Shown here piece after piece: positions 23,213 to 34,969 of a DNA stretch of 64,000 nt. The stretch's first letter is position 1; each line of letters begins with the position of its first letter. The notes under the pieces are model-generated. The model was not told the origin of the DNA. It did not search any database and saw only the letters and a list, made by a program, of their open reading frames with translations. The translations under genes were made by a program, and so were the position numbers. Source of the stretch: Ovis canadensis (lineage: Eukaryota > Chordata > Mammalia > Artiodactyla > Bovidae); contig NC_091256.1 in assembly GCF_042477335.2 (NCBI RefSeq), forward strand, positions 37,788,001 to 37,852,000. The letters are read 5' to 3'.

Positions 23213-24627
23213 GTATCTTTCGTTTATAATACTTTCAGTTTATAATCATGTTCATACATAGGTTTGTAACTTGCCTTTTTTTCCTCCCACTTAACTGTGC
23301 ATCTTGAACTTTTCTGGGTCTGTAACTGTGTATCTGCAGCATCATTTTTAAAGACAGATTAGATTACGGACCATATCTTACATAGTTCATCCACTGCTGT
23401 TACGCACATTCGTCTCCAGGTTTTTCAGTATTTGAACCACACTGAAGAACAATCTTACAGCTGAATCTTTATACATATCCATAATTTTTAACTGGGCATA
23501 AACTTGTTAGAGCAATTTTTAGTAAAACATTTGTTTCATTCAGATTAGTTAGCTCCCTGGAGTACTCAGTAGAGTGAATGGGTGCCTGTAATTTAATAAT
23601 AAAGCTTATGGCATCTTAGTATTAATGTATCTATTACTTATTGAGTACTATTATGTGGACAGCACTATACTGTGTCCTATGAAGACTAAAAAGAATTGTA
23701 ATACATGATATCTGCTCTCAAGAATCTTATTATTTCATAGGGTAAGACATAATCATGACTCAAATTATTGCAGGCAAGAGAATAGTTTAAAGGAGTGTCC
23801 ATTTACATGCCAAATGAGTAGAGAGAAAATCTTAAGGAAGATAAGATCATTGTTGGCTGGTCTGATTGAGACTTCACAAGAGGTGAGAACTGATCTGAGC
23901 CTTGTTAGTTGGCTAAAGGTAAGCTGAGAAAGAACAATGTATCAGTCAAGGAAAATATTCTGGTTATTTAGATGTATGAGGAGAAAATGGTTCTTTTAGA
24001 AAAGCTTCAGAGATAGGGTTTTTTAAAAAAAGCAGGTTATTGGTTTAAAATAGCGATTTTCATGCCCATGGTACGTTGCTATTCCTAAAACAGAATAGTT
24101 CCAAAGCCTTCCTACATCATGTCAGAAGTTCTTCCTGATCATCGAGTGTGCTGTAACCCTTTTTGGTGGTATCCCAATTATTTGGCTAATGTTGAGACCA
24201 AACATTCAACTAAGTGCAGAGAGGACTCACGAACCTAATAGGTCTGTACTTCTGACTCAGATATTTATGTTTCCTTGTGTGTAATCAGGTAGAAAGCAAT
24301 TCTACTCTAATTTTACATTTATATTTTCTTAACTAGATTCTAAAAAAGTTTTATAATATTTTTAAATCCAAGTTAACACCCCTGGACACTCTTTGCTTTT
24401 GCTGGCAGTCCACATATTGCCACATGAACATGAGAGTCAGAATTCAGACTCATTTATAGTTAAGACAAAGTATTTGATTAATTCATTAGACCAAGTAGAT
24501 TGCAAAGAAGAAATCTGCAGAGGTGATATTACTAAGGACATTCCATTTTTTAAGAAGTCTCATTAATGAAGTATTACTGGTGGTGAGCCATTGAAGTGAT
24601 TGACCATTTTAAACCATTTCTCCATAG
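23213..24627 (+). other. FBXO28: FBXO28 intron 4
   Basis: 1.4-kb intron from GTATCT to TTCTCCATAG. 23620-23760 looks like an L2/MIR remnant ('ttattgagtactattatgtgg'). The rest shows no recent transposon and no gene. Confidence 0.8.
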
Positions 24628-25022
24628 TTCCAGGACCTTCTGCAGCCTTGACTACAATGCAACTGTTCTCCAAGCAAAACCCTTCAAGACAAGAGGTTAC
24701 CAAACTCCAGCAGCAGGTTAAGACAAATGGTGCTGGGGTGACTGTTCTCAGGCGTGAAATTTCTGAGCTTCGCACCAAAGTGCAAGAACAGCAGAAACAG
24801 CTTCAAGACCAGGACCAGAAACTGCTAGAGCAGACCCAGATCATAGGTGAGCAGAACGCACGGTTGGCAGAGCTGGAGCGCAAACTGCGGGAAGTAATGG
24901 AGAGCGCAGTGGGGAACTCCTCAGGGTCTGGGCAGAGTGAAGAGTCTCCTCGGAAACGAAGAAAGGCCGCAGAAGCCATAGACTCTCTTAGGAAATCTAA
25001 ACGTCTCCGGAATAGAAAGTAA
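24628..25022 (+). CDS. FBXO28: FBXO28 coding exon 5 (C-terminus)
   Basis: Encodes residues 238-368 and the TAA stop. A serine-rich linker (VPGPSAALTTMQLFSKQNPS) is followed by a strong coiled coil at about 252-327, with heptads of Leu/Ile/Val among Gln/Glu/Arg (VLRREISELRTKVQEQQKQL and on). The basic tail SPRKRRKAAEAIDSLRKSKR to RNRK looks like a bipartite nuclear localisation signal. The Ser-Pro at 344-345 matches the reported CDK1/2 site Ser344 that controls human FBXO28 activity (literature knowledge). Acceptor CCATAG|TTCCAG. The total of 1107 nt across five exons gives 368 aa, with no break in frame. Confidence 0.96.
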
Positions 25023-28000
25023 ATCGGAATGTGCTTCTAGCGCCAGAGGAAGACCTGGCTTTGTAGCTTGACCAGTTCTGCATATCTGGACACTGCACGA
25101 CACGGTGTCTCTCAGCTCTAGGCTTTCAGAACACAACTTAAACTTGAACTCTCATGGTTGGGACTTTTTTTTTTTCCTGCTTCTCCTCGTTGAACTGATG
25201 CACAGAATCTTTTTACTTTGCAATAGATTTGTACTAACCAGACCTATTCTATCATGTTTTGAGAAGTTAACCTCTTTTGTGTGCAGATAATGTTTAAAGC
25301 AAATTTGTTTCTGCATATATGCACATTACATAAGGATCTTAAACCAGTCTTGACAGACTAGAAACTAAGTTTAATACAGAAAATGTCCTGTTCACTTGAA
25401 AGAGAAGACCTACTTTTTAAATGGACAGTATCTTGTTTTTTAAAAAAAAAAAGTTGACTTTTTGTTATAAGTGACCTTTGTCTGGAATGTCTGAAAAGTA
25501 GTAAATGCTTTTTGGTATTGAAGTAATGGGTAACTAAAACGGACTTCCATAGTATTGACTGTAGAAGGGGCCTCTACAGTATTGACTATATATTTTTATA
25601 AACTACTGGCAAGGGACTTATCCAGTTGTTATATCCAGTTCTCTTTTGGGGCCATGACCTACATTTGCATGGATGCATGCATGCATTGCCTAGTCAACTC
25701 ACTTAAAAAAGCTCTTGCACTGGTATTGATCTTGAACCTCTATACTTCTCCACTTTTTAGAGCAGTGTCTTAGTTCGTTTAAGCGCTTAACATCTTCCAC
25801 CACAACAGCTTGCTTCGGTGGGTGAGGGGGAGTGCTATTTGTATGTCCATTTGTCCTCCGGTTTTACAGGATAAGAGAGTCTTAAAGCCCGCTGCTTTAG
25901 CTGTTCTCTGTAGGGTTCAGGTACACTGGCTAAGGCAGAGCCCCAAATTCTTTATGTTGATATCAGACCTCTGGTAACTATGACTATTCCTGACTCACCA
26001 CGGTCTGTGCTCATTGATCCATTGTGGCCGTGACCAGTGGTGTGAGTAGGGAACCCAACTTATGGGATGCAGTTGTTTTGCCATTGAAAAACAGTTCACT
26101 GAAGAAAATTGTACTATGAAAAAGCATTTTGATTGTTTCATTTCTGGGGGGTGACCTGAGGGAAGCTTTCTAATATTAATTTCAGGCTTTCCTTATCCTT
26201 CGACTTTCACCAAAAGCTTTAATTTCGTTTGCACTCCTGTTTTGAGCTTGTAACTGGAAAAGCATGTCTTGCACTGTCAGCCTTCTGAGTGGTCACTTTA
26301 ACACCTGTACAGTGATAATTTTCCCCAGTTGTGTATTTTTTGAAACAGTCAGTTATTACTGTCTAGTTTTATTTTAATGTACTAAATTATGTAGTCATTA
26401 TTTGACTGTTAAGTTAAACAACTGTTGCCTTGGGCTTCAGTTATTTAAGGTAAACTTAGGTGTAATATAGAATACTATCCCTTTCCAGGTGGGAGTTTGA
26501 CACCTGTATAAAACCTAAGGTTTTGGTAAGGACCTTAGTTGAAGAAAAGCACAAGGTCACTACCTTTTTTTAATCCGTCCAACATGATACGGTTATGCAT
26601 CCTTGAGATTAACCTCACCAAATGAAACTTCTTATCCATTTTTAGCATTGTCCTTACATAATAGTGTCCTTAGATTTTGATCAATTCTTTGTCTAACATT
26701 AAAACTCCATTTACAATGTAGTTATGTTTTCAATGAAAAACCATAAAATAACGTCCAAGTGTTTTCATGGTTTGTTGGGAAGGTAATTTTAAAATAAACA
26801 ATTTCGAAAAAACATTTGTCAGCCAAGATCATCCATAAAAGTCCCTGTCTGTAACTCATTCTCTCAGCAGGTCTCATTTGTTTAGTCATAGGATTTAGCC
26901 ATATTACCACAACTTTGGAGGAGGCCTACTGGAATACTTACTCATGGCCTTTAATGGTCTGCTTTCCTGGTAATACGAAGATGTTTTTAAGTAACAAAGT
27001 ACATGTTTACAGGTTTATAAAGTATGATCTTTATGCATCAAAGGGATATAACCTCAGATGATCTTTTTTAATCATGTTAATGAATTATTTAAAGTTTCCT
27101 GGGTTTCTTTTTAAACTCCAGCTAGATAACCCTAAATGTATCTACGGTCTTAGTTAACATGAATATTTGGCTTCCATAATAAACATTCACACTATTAAAA
27201 GATAGATTTTCTGTTTCAAAATCCAAATTTCTACCATATACACTTGTAATCATCTGCCCATAAATTTAACGAGTTGCACTTGTTAATGGGTGAATGTGGC
27301 ATAACAGTAGGAAATAAAGCACTACAGTTGTTTTAAATCTTAACGAGCTAAAATATGTTAGGATATTGCCTTGGCCAGTTTGATAGCTGTTATACTTGCA
27401 TTTGGGTAGTATCATGGTATTTAAGTGTCAGCAAATACAAAATATTTCCATCACCTAAAACTGACATATGTTACAGGAAAATTGTAAGTTAGCAACCCGA
27501 GAGAGAATTACCCTGCTCTGGATTGTAGGTCAGTAATTTAAATACTGTATGTTAATATGTTAAATGTTAGGACATTTCATAAAGTATTCCCATCATCTTC
27601 CTTGGCTAGTCTTTCAGAGGATACTTGAAGTTGTCCCACTTACAAATTGATCACAACACTACAGACAGATAAAATGTGGAAGGGCGGATGAAAAATGTAG
27701 AGGACTGCCGCCCCCTCACCCCCCACAGGAGTCTCTGCTTGTTTCCAACGTGGACTTGACTTGGTTTTCACGTATTCTGAACTATGTATTATTTCAGAAC
27801 ATCAGGATATAGAACCTGTTGTTTTTCAAGCTCCTCTTTTGATGTACAGAGCCTGGAAATAAGGGCAAACACAGATGTAATCAGAGTAATCATACTGTTT
27901 TAAAAACTTGGGGTGCCATCAGGTCTAAAGCCACTGGTTTTGGAAGCAACTTTTTTTTTTTTTTTTTTGTAAAACATGTTTTTGGAGTACTGAACTTTAC

Positions 28001-29260
28001 AGGGGCTTGCCTTAATCTCTATTTAGTAGTTTCAAGATATATGCGCTATTATTCTACTTGTTAAAATAGTCTATGTAGCCCCTAAGGTGGGTAAGACAGA
28101 GTATAAGTAATGCCTAAATAAATAAGCTAAAAGGTGTCACTACAGCTGGATTTTTGAGAGAAAATGGACATATGAACATAGGCTATGTGTAATAAAAATA
28201 ATGGCACCTTAAGATTGCACTATTTTATGCATTATTTTATATGCCATTTCATAGCCTGCACTTTAATCTCCAAAGAAACGATGTGTGATGTCCCAGTTGT
28301 TCCTTATTAATAACTGTTTCCTGAGACAGGGCACTTAATTCTATTTTACTATACCGAAGTAGTTTCTTGGAGGTAGATTCCTCTTTTGAGTTCTCTATTT
28401 CCTTAGCCATAATATTTTCTAGGATCTAGGAACTCCCTATCTTGTCTTATTTCCAACAGTATATAATTTTAATTTAAAATCTCACACTTGGTGATCAGCA
28501 CATTCTTAATATACTGCTCTAGCAGTGAGTACCCATTTGTTAACACTTCTCAAACCTTCTTCAGAATAATCATATGTTGTAAGTAAGATTTGAAACCAGG
28601 AACAAAGGCATTCTGCCTTGTACGATGCAGTCTCTTGAAAAATGGCTGTTCCTAATGTAAAATCCAATACATTCAGTGATTTGGCTTGGGATCTGAATTT
28701 CTTTCACTAGTCCTCAGAAGGTTAATAAGTAAGAACTACTTCAAAAAGCTCTGTAGCCTGCCATCTTGAATTATTTTCAAGAAATACTATATAATCTACA
28801 AAATGAAATTAGCAATTAGTTGACTGCTGCCTACCATGAGTTTATTTTTAATAGCAATATATTTATATTTGTGATAAATATGATAGGCTTAAGTAATGGC
28901 CTTTTCCAGCTTCCTAAGAATCTTTGTGAAATTTCTGAAATTCAGACGTCAAAAATTGAAATTTTTCCTGTTGTGTCAGAAGAACCATGAGATTTAGAAG
29001 CATTTTGGTAATCCATTAGGTCCATTGCCAAAGTAGATACTGGTCCGTATTCAAAGCTATACCTAAGGTTAGACGCGTTTAAAATTCCTTTATGTTGTGC
29101 CATGTCTGTTTACTTATGGTCATGAGCAACAATAAATTACAGTAGTTTATCTCTGGAATTTTAATTGTTATAACCTAATTTAATTACTGGAAAGTGAAAA
29201 ACACCTCCCGGTCACACAACAGGGTACGTGAATAAATGTGTTGTTACCAGTGCTACTTGT
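25023..29260 (+). other. FBXO28: FBXO28 3' UTR (long, transposon-free)
   Basis: From the stop codon to just past AATAAA at 29231, the sequence contains no recognisable BovB, Bov-tA, CHR or L1 insertion. Elsewhere in the window such elements occur every 0.5-2 kb. That protection, AT-rich composition and several poly(A) hexamers (27313, 29131, 29231) support a single terminal exon of about 4.6 kb including coding. Visible details are a small perfect hairpin (25558-25580), an ATGC run (25673-25686) and a poly-T run (27952-27968). The mRNA end is inferred, not shown. Confidence 0.72.
29231..29236 (+). terminator. FBXO28: Candidate FBXO28 distal poly(A) signal
   Basis: AATAAA followed 20-45 bases later by U/GU-rich sequence (CTTGTTTTCTTTGTATTTC), a classic cleavage arrangement. 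A second AATAAA at 29131 is a proximal alternative. MIR and SINE sequence starts 80-130 bp downstream, consistent with leaving the gene. Confidence 0.6.
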
Positions 29261-29309
29261 TTTCTTTGTATTTCATACACAGAAGATTACGGAGCCATCT
29301 TAATAGCTA

Positions 29310-29830
29310 CCACCTCTTAAGAGCAGTTTATTTTCTTATTTTAATCCTCACAGCCGCTTTATAAGTGCTTCCCTAGTAGCTCAGCTGGTAAAAGAATCCA
29401 CCTGCAATGCAGGAGACCCCAGTTCGATTCCCGGGTTGGGAAGATCCATTCCCTGGAGAAGGAATAGGCTACCCATTCCAGTATTCTTGGGCTTCCCTGG
29501 TGGCTCAGATGGTAAAGAATCTGCCTGCAATGTGGGAGATCTGGATTCGATCCCTGGGTTTGGAAGCTATCCTGGAGAAGGGCATGGCAACCCCCTCCAG
29601 TATTCTTGGTTGGAGAATTCCCAGGGACAGAGGAGCCTGGTGGGCTGTAGTCCACAGGGTCACAAAGAGTCGAACATGACTGAGCGACTAAGCACAACAC
29701 AGCAGCTGCATTATAAAGCAGGTTTTACTGTCTAAAAGGAAGTTAAACTCAGGTTAAGCAACATAGCCACAATGTCACCTAAGTGTGATTTGAACCCTGC
29801 CTCCAAAGCTTATGTATTCCTGCTACACTC
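29310..29830 (-). repeat. MIR remnant split by a SINE
   Basis: Reverse MIR pieces 29310-29362 ('ttttaatcctcacagccgc') and 29700-29819 ('aggttaagcaacatagccac', 'gatttgaaccctgcc') lie either side of the double-headed SINE at 29365-29695. Confidence 0.55.
29365..29695 (+). mobile_element. Double-headed Bov-tA SINE
   Basis: Two tRNA-Glu heads ('tagctcagctggtaaaag' and 'ggctcagatggtaaagaatc') separated by a BovA start and the AGTATTCTTGGGCTTCCCTG junction, then a BovA body ending 'ctgagcgactaagcacaac'. Confidence 0.85.
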
Positions 29831-29831
29831 T

Positions 29832-30101
29832 GCTGCTGTTGCTAAGTCACTTAAGTCGTGTCCGACTCTGTGCGACCCCAGAGACAGCCCACCAGGCTCC
29901 CCCATCCCTGGGATTCTCCAGGCAAGAACACTGGAGTAGGTTGCCATTTCCCTCTCCAGTGCATGAAAGTGAAAAGTGTAAGTGAAGTTGCTCAGTCGTG
30001 TCCGACTCCTAGCGACCCTATGGACTGCAGCCTACCAGGCTCCTCATTCCATGGGATTTGCCAGGCAAGGGTACTGGAGTGGGTTGCCATTGCCTTCTCC
30101 A
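29832..30101 (-). mobile_element. Bov-A2 SINE with perfect TSD
   Basis: Reverse dimer of BovA starting CTGCTGTTGCTAAGTCACTT, with GTGAAAAGTGTAAGTGAAGT between monomers. The 12-bp duplication CTGCTACACTCT is perfect at 29820-29831 and 30102-30113. Confidence 0.94.
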
Positions 30102-30352
30102 CTGCTACACTCTACTACATTCTAAAATGTCTGGACGCTGTGGGACTCTAGATTACATTCATTCTTCAAATTCAATAAATATATAGATTTCATACATCAA
30201 CCAGAAGCAGTCTATGCCAGAATCACTAATGTTAAGAGTAATATACAAAGCTTAAAATCATGGAAAGACTAGACTTTAAGGAGGCAACTTTTGTCTTGAA
30301 GTTTTTTGGCGATGCATTTACATTAGGCATATGGGTAAAAAATATTTTTAAG

Positions 30353-30411
30353 GCGTGTGTGTGTGTGTGTGTACTTAGTCGCTCAGTTGTGTCCAACTTC
30401 TGAGAACCCAC
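30353..30411 (-). repeat. GT microsatellite and SINE scrap
   Basis: A (GT)n run at 30355-30372 continues into a 40-bp reverse BovA piece ('gtcgctcagttgtgtccaac'). Confidence 0.7.
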
Positions 30412-31633
30412 AATAAATAGGCAGTCCTGGCAATAGATGTGGTCAGAGGCCACTAACACAGTCACTTTATTACAAAGTTGGCTACTGATCAAAAGAAGTG
30501 ATACCAATTCTCTTGCCCTGCTGGGGAAGAAGACTAGTTCTCTTTTCAAAATTCCTTCCAGCTCCAAAACTAAGTATTCAAAATTTCAATGAAATAAAAC
30601 CATACAAATCAATTTCACCTCTGTTTCACAAAGATGTAACTGATAAGGAATTACTAGAAATGACTGGAAACACTCTTTGAGACACACTTTACCTACTTTG
30701 TTCATAACTTAGATGTTCAGAAAAGAGATCGCAGATGAACTTATGCTGAAAGATGAGGATGACAGCAGTGTTACCAGTTACCCCAACACCATCACTGCAT
30801 TCTAGTCATCAAGCTATCATAGAAACCTAGAAAAATAAAGACAACTTGTGTATCTCCCTGTCTTCGAAGGGTGGATCAGGATGGAATTCTTTGTAGCCCT
30901 CAGGTGGCTCAGTCGTGTAAAAAGCACATTTTGGGAAACCAAGAACTTCACCAGTATTGTTGGCTTTAAAAATAAAAGGATGTCTCTATTTATGACGTTT
31001 CTCATGTTAATTCCTGAAACAACACTTAGAGGATCCATTAAAGGTGATTCTTTCATCCAGAAAATATTTTAACTTGCTTGTGTTGCTATGGTATTGGTGA
31101 GTCATTTCCTGAAAACAAAATTATAGGAAACTGTAAGGAGAAAACACAATGTGGATGTTTGAGCACAAAGTCCAAATTACGACTGGAAAGGGAGTACAAA
31201 TCAAGGATGAACTTCCCCTAGATTCAGTCAGTTTTGTTCATTGAAAAATATTCAACCAAAGAGCTTTCAGTTTCCTCAACTCTTACGTTTCCTTCGATTC
31301 TTTTTCCCTGGGTTCTTTGCATTGAACAAAAGTCAGTTTCTACTTGGAATCTGAAGCAGCAGTGTAAAGAGTAATACTGGCTCCAGGAATGACCTAAGGT
31401 GTGTCTCTGTCTTAAGACACAGGGAAAACTGCTAAAACTTCAAGGCTAAACAGAAGATGGAGTGAGGGAAGAAGGGAAGGGGACCTAAAATGCTTGTTCT
31501 TCCTTTGAAGGATTGCAGCAAGCTTTCAAGAAAGTGCCTTAGCTCTCTAAATATCCAGGTTCTATAACCCTAGGTGCTGCCACAGCAGTGGCCTTTCATT
31601 CCCAAAGCAAATGCAGTTTGTGCCTCCCTTGTG
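30412..31633. other. Unannotated intergenic sequence
   Basis: 1.2 kb without a recognisable repeat or gene. Small open frames on both strands (for example 30848-31072 +) lack any known domain, Kozak support or splice context, and I regard them as chance. Confidence 0.6.
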
Positions 31634-32252
31634 CTGCTTAGTTGCTCAGTGTCTGACTCTGTAGCCTGTCAGGCTCCTCTGTCAATGGGGATTCTCCAGG
31701 CAAGAATACTGGAGTGGGTTGCCACGCCCTCCTCCAGGGGATCTTCCCAATCCAGGTCTCCCGCGTTGCCGGTGGATTCTTATTTATTTTATTTTATTTT
31801 TTTATTTTTTTTAATTTTTTTTCCTTTATTTTAATTTACAATACTGTATTGGTTTTGCCATACATTGACATGAATCAACCACGGGTGTACATGCGTTCCC
31901 AAACATGAACCCCCCACCCACCTCCCTCCCCATAACGTCTCTCTGGGTCATCACTGTGCACCAGCTCCAAGCATGCTGTATCCTACGTTGGACATAGACT
32001 GGCGATTCGATTCTTACATGATAGTATACATGTTACAATGCCATTCTCCCAAATCATCCCACCCTCTCCCTCTCCCTCTGAGTCCAAAAGTCCATTATAC
32101 GGTGGATTCTTTACTGTGAGTCACTAGTGAAGCCCAAGAACATTGGAATAGGTAGCCTATCCCTTGTCCAGGGCATCTTCCCCACCCAGGAACTGAACCA
32201 GGGTGTCCTGCATTGCAGGTGGACTCTTACCAGCTGAGCTACCAGTGAAGCC
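31634..32252 (-). mobile_element. Double-headed Bov-tA SINE split by L1
   Basis: Reverse double-headed SINE. The BovA body and first tRNA head occupy 31634-31781 and 32112-32133; the second head runs 32134-32252, with the junction seen in reverse as GCCCAAGAACATTGGAATAG. An L1 sits at 31782-32100. Confidence 0.82.
31782..32100 (-). mobile_element. 5'-truncated ruminant L1 inside a SINE, with TSD
   Basis: Reverse L1 3' end: a T-rich start, 'ggttttgccatacattgaca', GTTCATGTTTGGGAACGCATG in reverse, truncated at 32100. The 11-bp duplication GGTGGATTCTT (31771-31781 and 32101-32111) shows insertion into the SINE tRNA head. Confidence 0.92.
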
Positions 32253-32587
32253 CATGTCTTACTTATAAGAGGATAATAAAGGAATGACTGTCAAGGGGTT
32301 AACAGTGCTGTGCATAATAAGCAGGTAATTAGTAATAAATAGTGGTTTATACAGGGCAATAGATAAGACTGAGGAAATAGAAGTATAGAATCTACATTGC
32401 ATTGGCTACATGTATTTCCTTTAAGTCCTACTTTAAGCATATATATATATATTTTTTAACCACAGAAAACAATTTGCTATTACAGCCTTTCTAGCCTCCT
32501 GGAGAAGTTTATTTTTAATATTTTAAAACTTTTGCTTTTGATATTTTTAATATTTCACAGGTCTTTTTGCACTGCCCCACAGTGCCG

Positions 32588-33068
32588 TCACTTTGCTAAC
32601 AAAGATCCACATAGTCAAAACTATGGATTTTCCAGTAGCCATGTACTGATGTCAGAGTTGTACCATAAAGAAGACTGAGTGCCAAAGAATTGATGCTTTT
32701 AAATTGTGGTGCTGGGGAAGACTCTCTTCTCACCTAGAGAAGTCTCTTGGACAGACAGAAAGGAGATCAAACCAGTCAATCCTAAAAGAAACTAATCCTG
32801 AATATTCATTGGAAGGACTTAGGCTGAAGCTTCAATACTTTGGCCACCTGATGCGAAAAGCTGATTCATTGGAAAAAAAAAACTGATGTTGGGAAAGACT
32901 GAGAGCAGCAGAAGGGGACGACAGAGAATGATATGGTTGGATGGCATCATAGACTCGATGGACATGAATCTGAGCAAACTCCAGGAAATAGTGAAGGACA
33001 GGGAAGCCTGGCGTCCTGCAGTCCATGAAGTCGCAATGAGTCAGACACAGCTGAGTGACTGAACAACA
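32588..33068 (+). mobile_element. BovB LINE 3' fragment
   Basis: 5'-truncated BovB covering the last part of the reverse-transcriptase polyprotein and the 3' UTR ('ggccacctgatgcgaaaagc', 'ggatggcatcatagactcga'), ending in a tail of the GACACAGCTGAGTGACTGAA type. Heavily mutated: older than the 45.9-kb copy. Confidence 0.88.
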
Positions 33069-33230
33069 GTACCTCCTTGAGAGCCATGGGACAGAAACCA
33101 GTCTGGCAGCCCTCATCCTTCTCCACCTTGGGCTGATGGACCTGAAAAGGAAGGAGGACCTTGAGCTGCACCTGGTAGAATAAAGAGAGGAGCCTCTTCA
33201 GAACTTACTTCACCTTAAGACACAACTTAG

Positions 33231-33385
33231 AGTCAAGCATACATGCTGTGGAACCAGAATTAGTGGGCTCCTATTCCCAGCTAGACCTGTTATGAGTTAT
33301 GTAATACCAGCTTGGGTAGTTAATACCTCTGAAGCTCAGTTTCATCATCTGTAAAATACTTTTTACCTCAGAGAGTCAGTACAAA
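33231..33385 (+). repeat. MIR remnant
   Basis: Shows 'gaagctcagtttcatcatct' followed by 'gtaaaatac', the MIR core in forward orientation. Confidence 0.6.
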
Positions 33386-34362
33386 AATCCAAAGGACTCT
33401 GGGAAGAGCGGAGTAGGAGCAGGAGGAACCAAGAATCTGCCTCCCCACCTAGAGAAAAATTACACCGGCAAAACCTGTCTGATGTAATTACTTTGGAACC
33501 CTGGAGATCTGTTGATTTGGGCAATAGACAGGGTCCTATGCTGGGCAAAAAGGACCCTGTCCCCCCCTGTATTCTCGATCTGTCCTCTGATCACTGATTG
33601 CTGCTTCTAATCACAGGAGTGTAGATAAAGATGGTGGGAAGCCATTGTGGTACCTCCCTCCATTGTTGCAAGCCTCTCCCCAACCAGCTGAAGCGCCTTC
33701 TGAAGTATAAGCGAAAGTGTTAGTCACTCAGTCTTGTCCGACTCTCTGTGACCCCATAGACTGTAGCCCGCCAGGCTCCTCTGTCCATGGAATTCTCCAG
33801 GCAAGAATAGTGGTGTGAATGGGTAGCTATTTCCTTCTCCAGGGCATCTTCCTGACCCAGGAATCAAACCCAGTCTCCCGCATTGCAGGCAGATTCTTTA
33901 CTATCTGAGTCACGAGGGAAGCCCTGAGATTTAAAAAGCCAGCACTCCTTTCCCCAACACTCCTTTATCTTCCTCTCTGTTACTGTCTAAAAGCCACACT
34001 TTAAAGACTAAGACATTTAACAACCTCGATATGTACAGAGAAAATTAGAAAGTAACAAAGTATGCCGAGGGAAAGGTTCAAATAAAGAACTGAAAGGACG
34101 TTAAATTTACATCTCAGCCAGAGCCTCAGCACAGAGAGAGCCTACCACAATCAAAATAAAGATATAAAAATTGATTCCCAGAGTTACTGCATTATTAGAT
34201 TCAAATGTCTAGTTTTCAGCAACAACAAAGGCCCACAAGGCATACAAAGAAACAGGATATAAGTATACTTATAAGTGTAAGCTTATACTTACAGCCCATT
34301 AAAGAGGAAAATATAAATCAACAGAACTGTCCCTTAAAAAGGCCTAATGGCAGATATAGTAG
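33386..34362 (+). mobile_element. Probable old L1 5' region with a Bov-tA insertion
   Basis: 33950-34350 resembles the 5' part of an ancient L1M ('caaatgtctagttttcagca', 'caaagaaacaggatataag', 'acagaactgtcccttaaaaa'). 33400-33700 may be its upstream UTR. A reverse Bov-tA lies at 33708-33925. Assignment rests on memory of L1M 5' sequence and is tentative. Confidence 0.45.
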
Positions 34363-34631
34363 CTGCTGCCAAGTTGCTTCAGTCGTGTCCGACTCTGTGC
34401 GACCCCATAGACGGCAGCCCACCAGGCTCCCCTGTCCCTGGGATTCTCCAGGCAAGAACACTGGAGTGGGTTGCCATTTCCTTCTCCAATGCATGAAAGT
34501 GAAAAGTGAAAGCGAAGTCGCTCAGTCGTGTCTGACTCTCCGAGACCCCATAGACTGCAGCCCACCAGGCTCCCCTGTCCATGGGATTTTCCAGGCAAGA
34601 GTACTGGAGTGGGGTGCCATCGCCTTCTCTG
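34363..34631 (-). mobile_element. Bov-A2 SINE with perfect TSD
   Basis: Reverse dimeric BovA starting CTGCTGCCAAGTTGCTTCAG. The 11-bp duplication AGATATAGTAG is perfect at 34352-34362 and 34632-34642. Confidence 0.94.
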
Positions 34632-34682
34632 AGATATAGTAGACAGACATTTTAAAATTAACTTTTTTAGAGAGGCTCAAAG

Positions 34683-34925
34683 GGATTTCCCTGGTGGTGC
34701 AGTGGATAAGAATCTGCCTGCCTAATGTGGGGGACATGGGTTCAATCCCTGGTCTGGGAAGGTTCCACATGCTACAGAGCAACAAATCTCCACAGCTACT
34801 GAGCTCATGAGCTGTGACTACTGAAGTCCTCGTGCCTAGGGCTTGTGCTTCACAACAAGAGAAGCCATCACAATGAGAAGTCCACACAAAGCAATGAAGA
34901 CCCAGTGCAGCCAAAAATTAAAAAA
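34683..34925 (+). mobile_element. CHR SINE (long form)
   Basis: GATTTCCCTGGTGGTGCAGT head, 'gggttcaatccctggtctgg' box B region, body with 'ctactgagctcatgagctg' and tail 'cagccaaaaattaaaaaata'. Confidence 0.87.
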
Positions 34926-34969
34926 TAATTATTTTTAATGTAAATAAACTTTTTAAAATTAAAAAAAAA

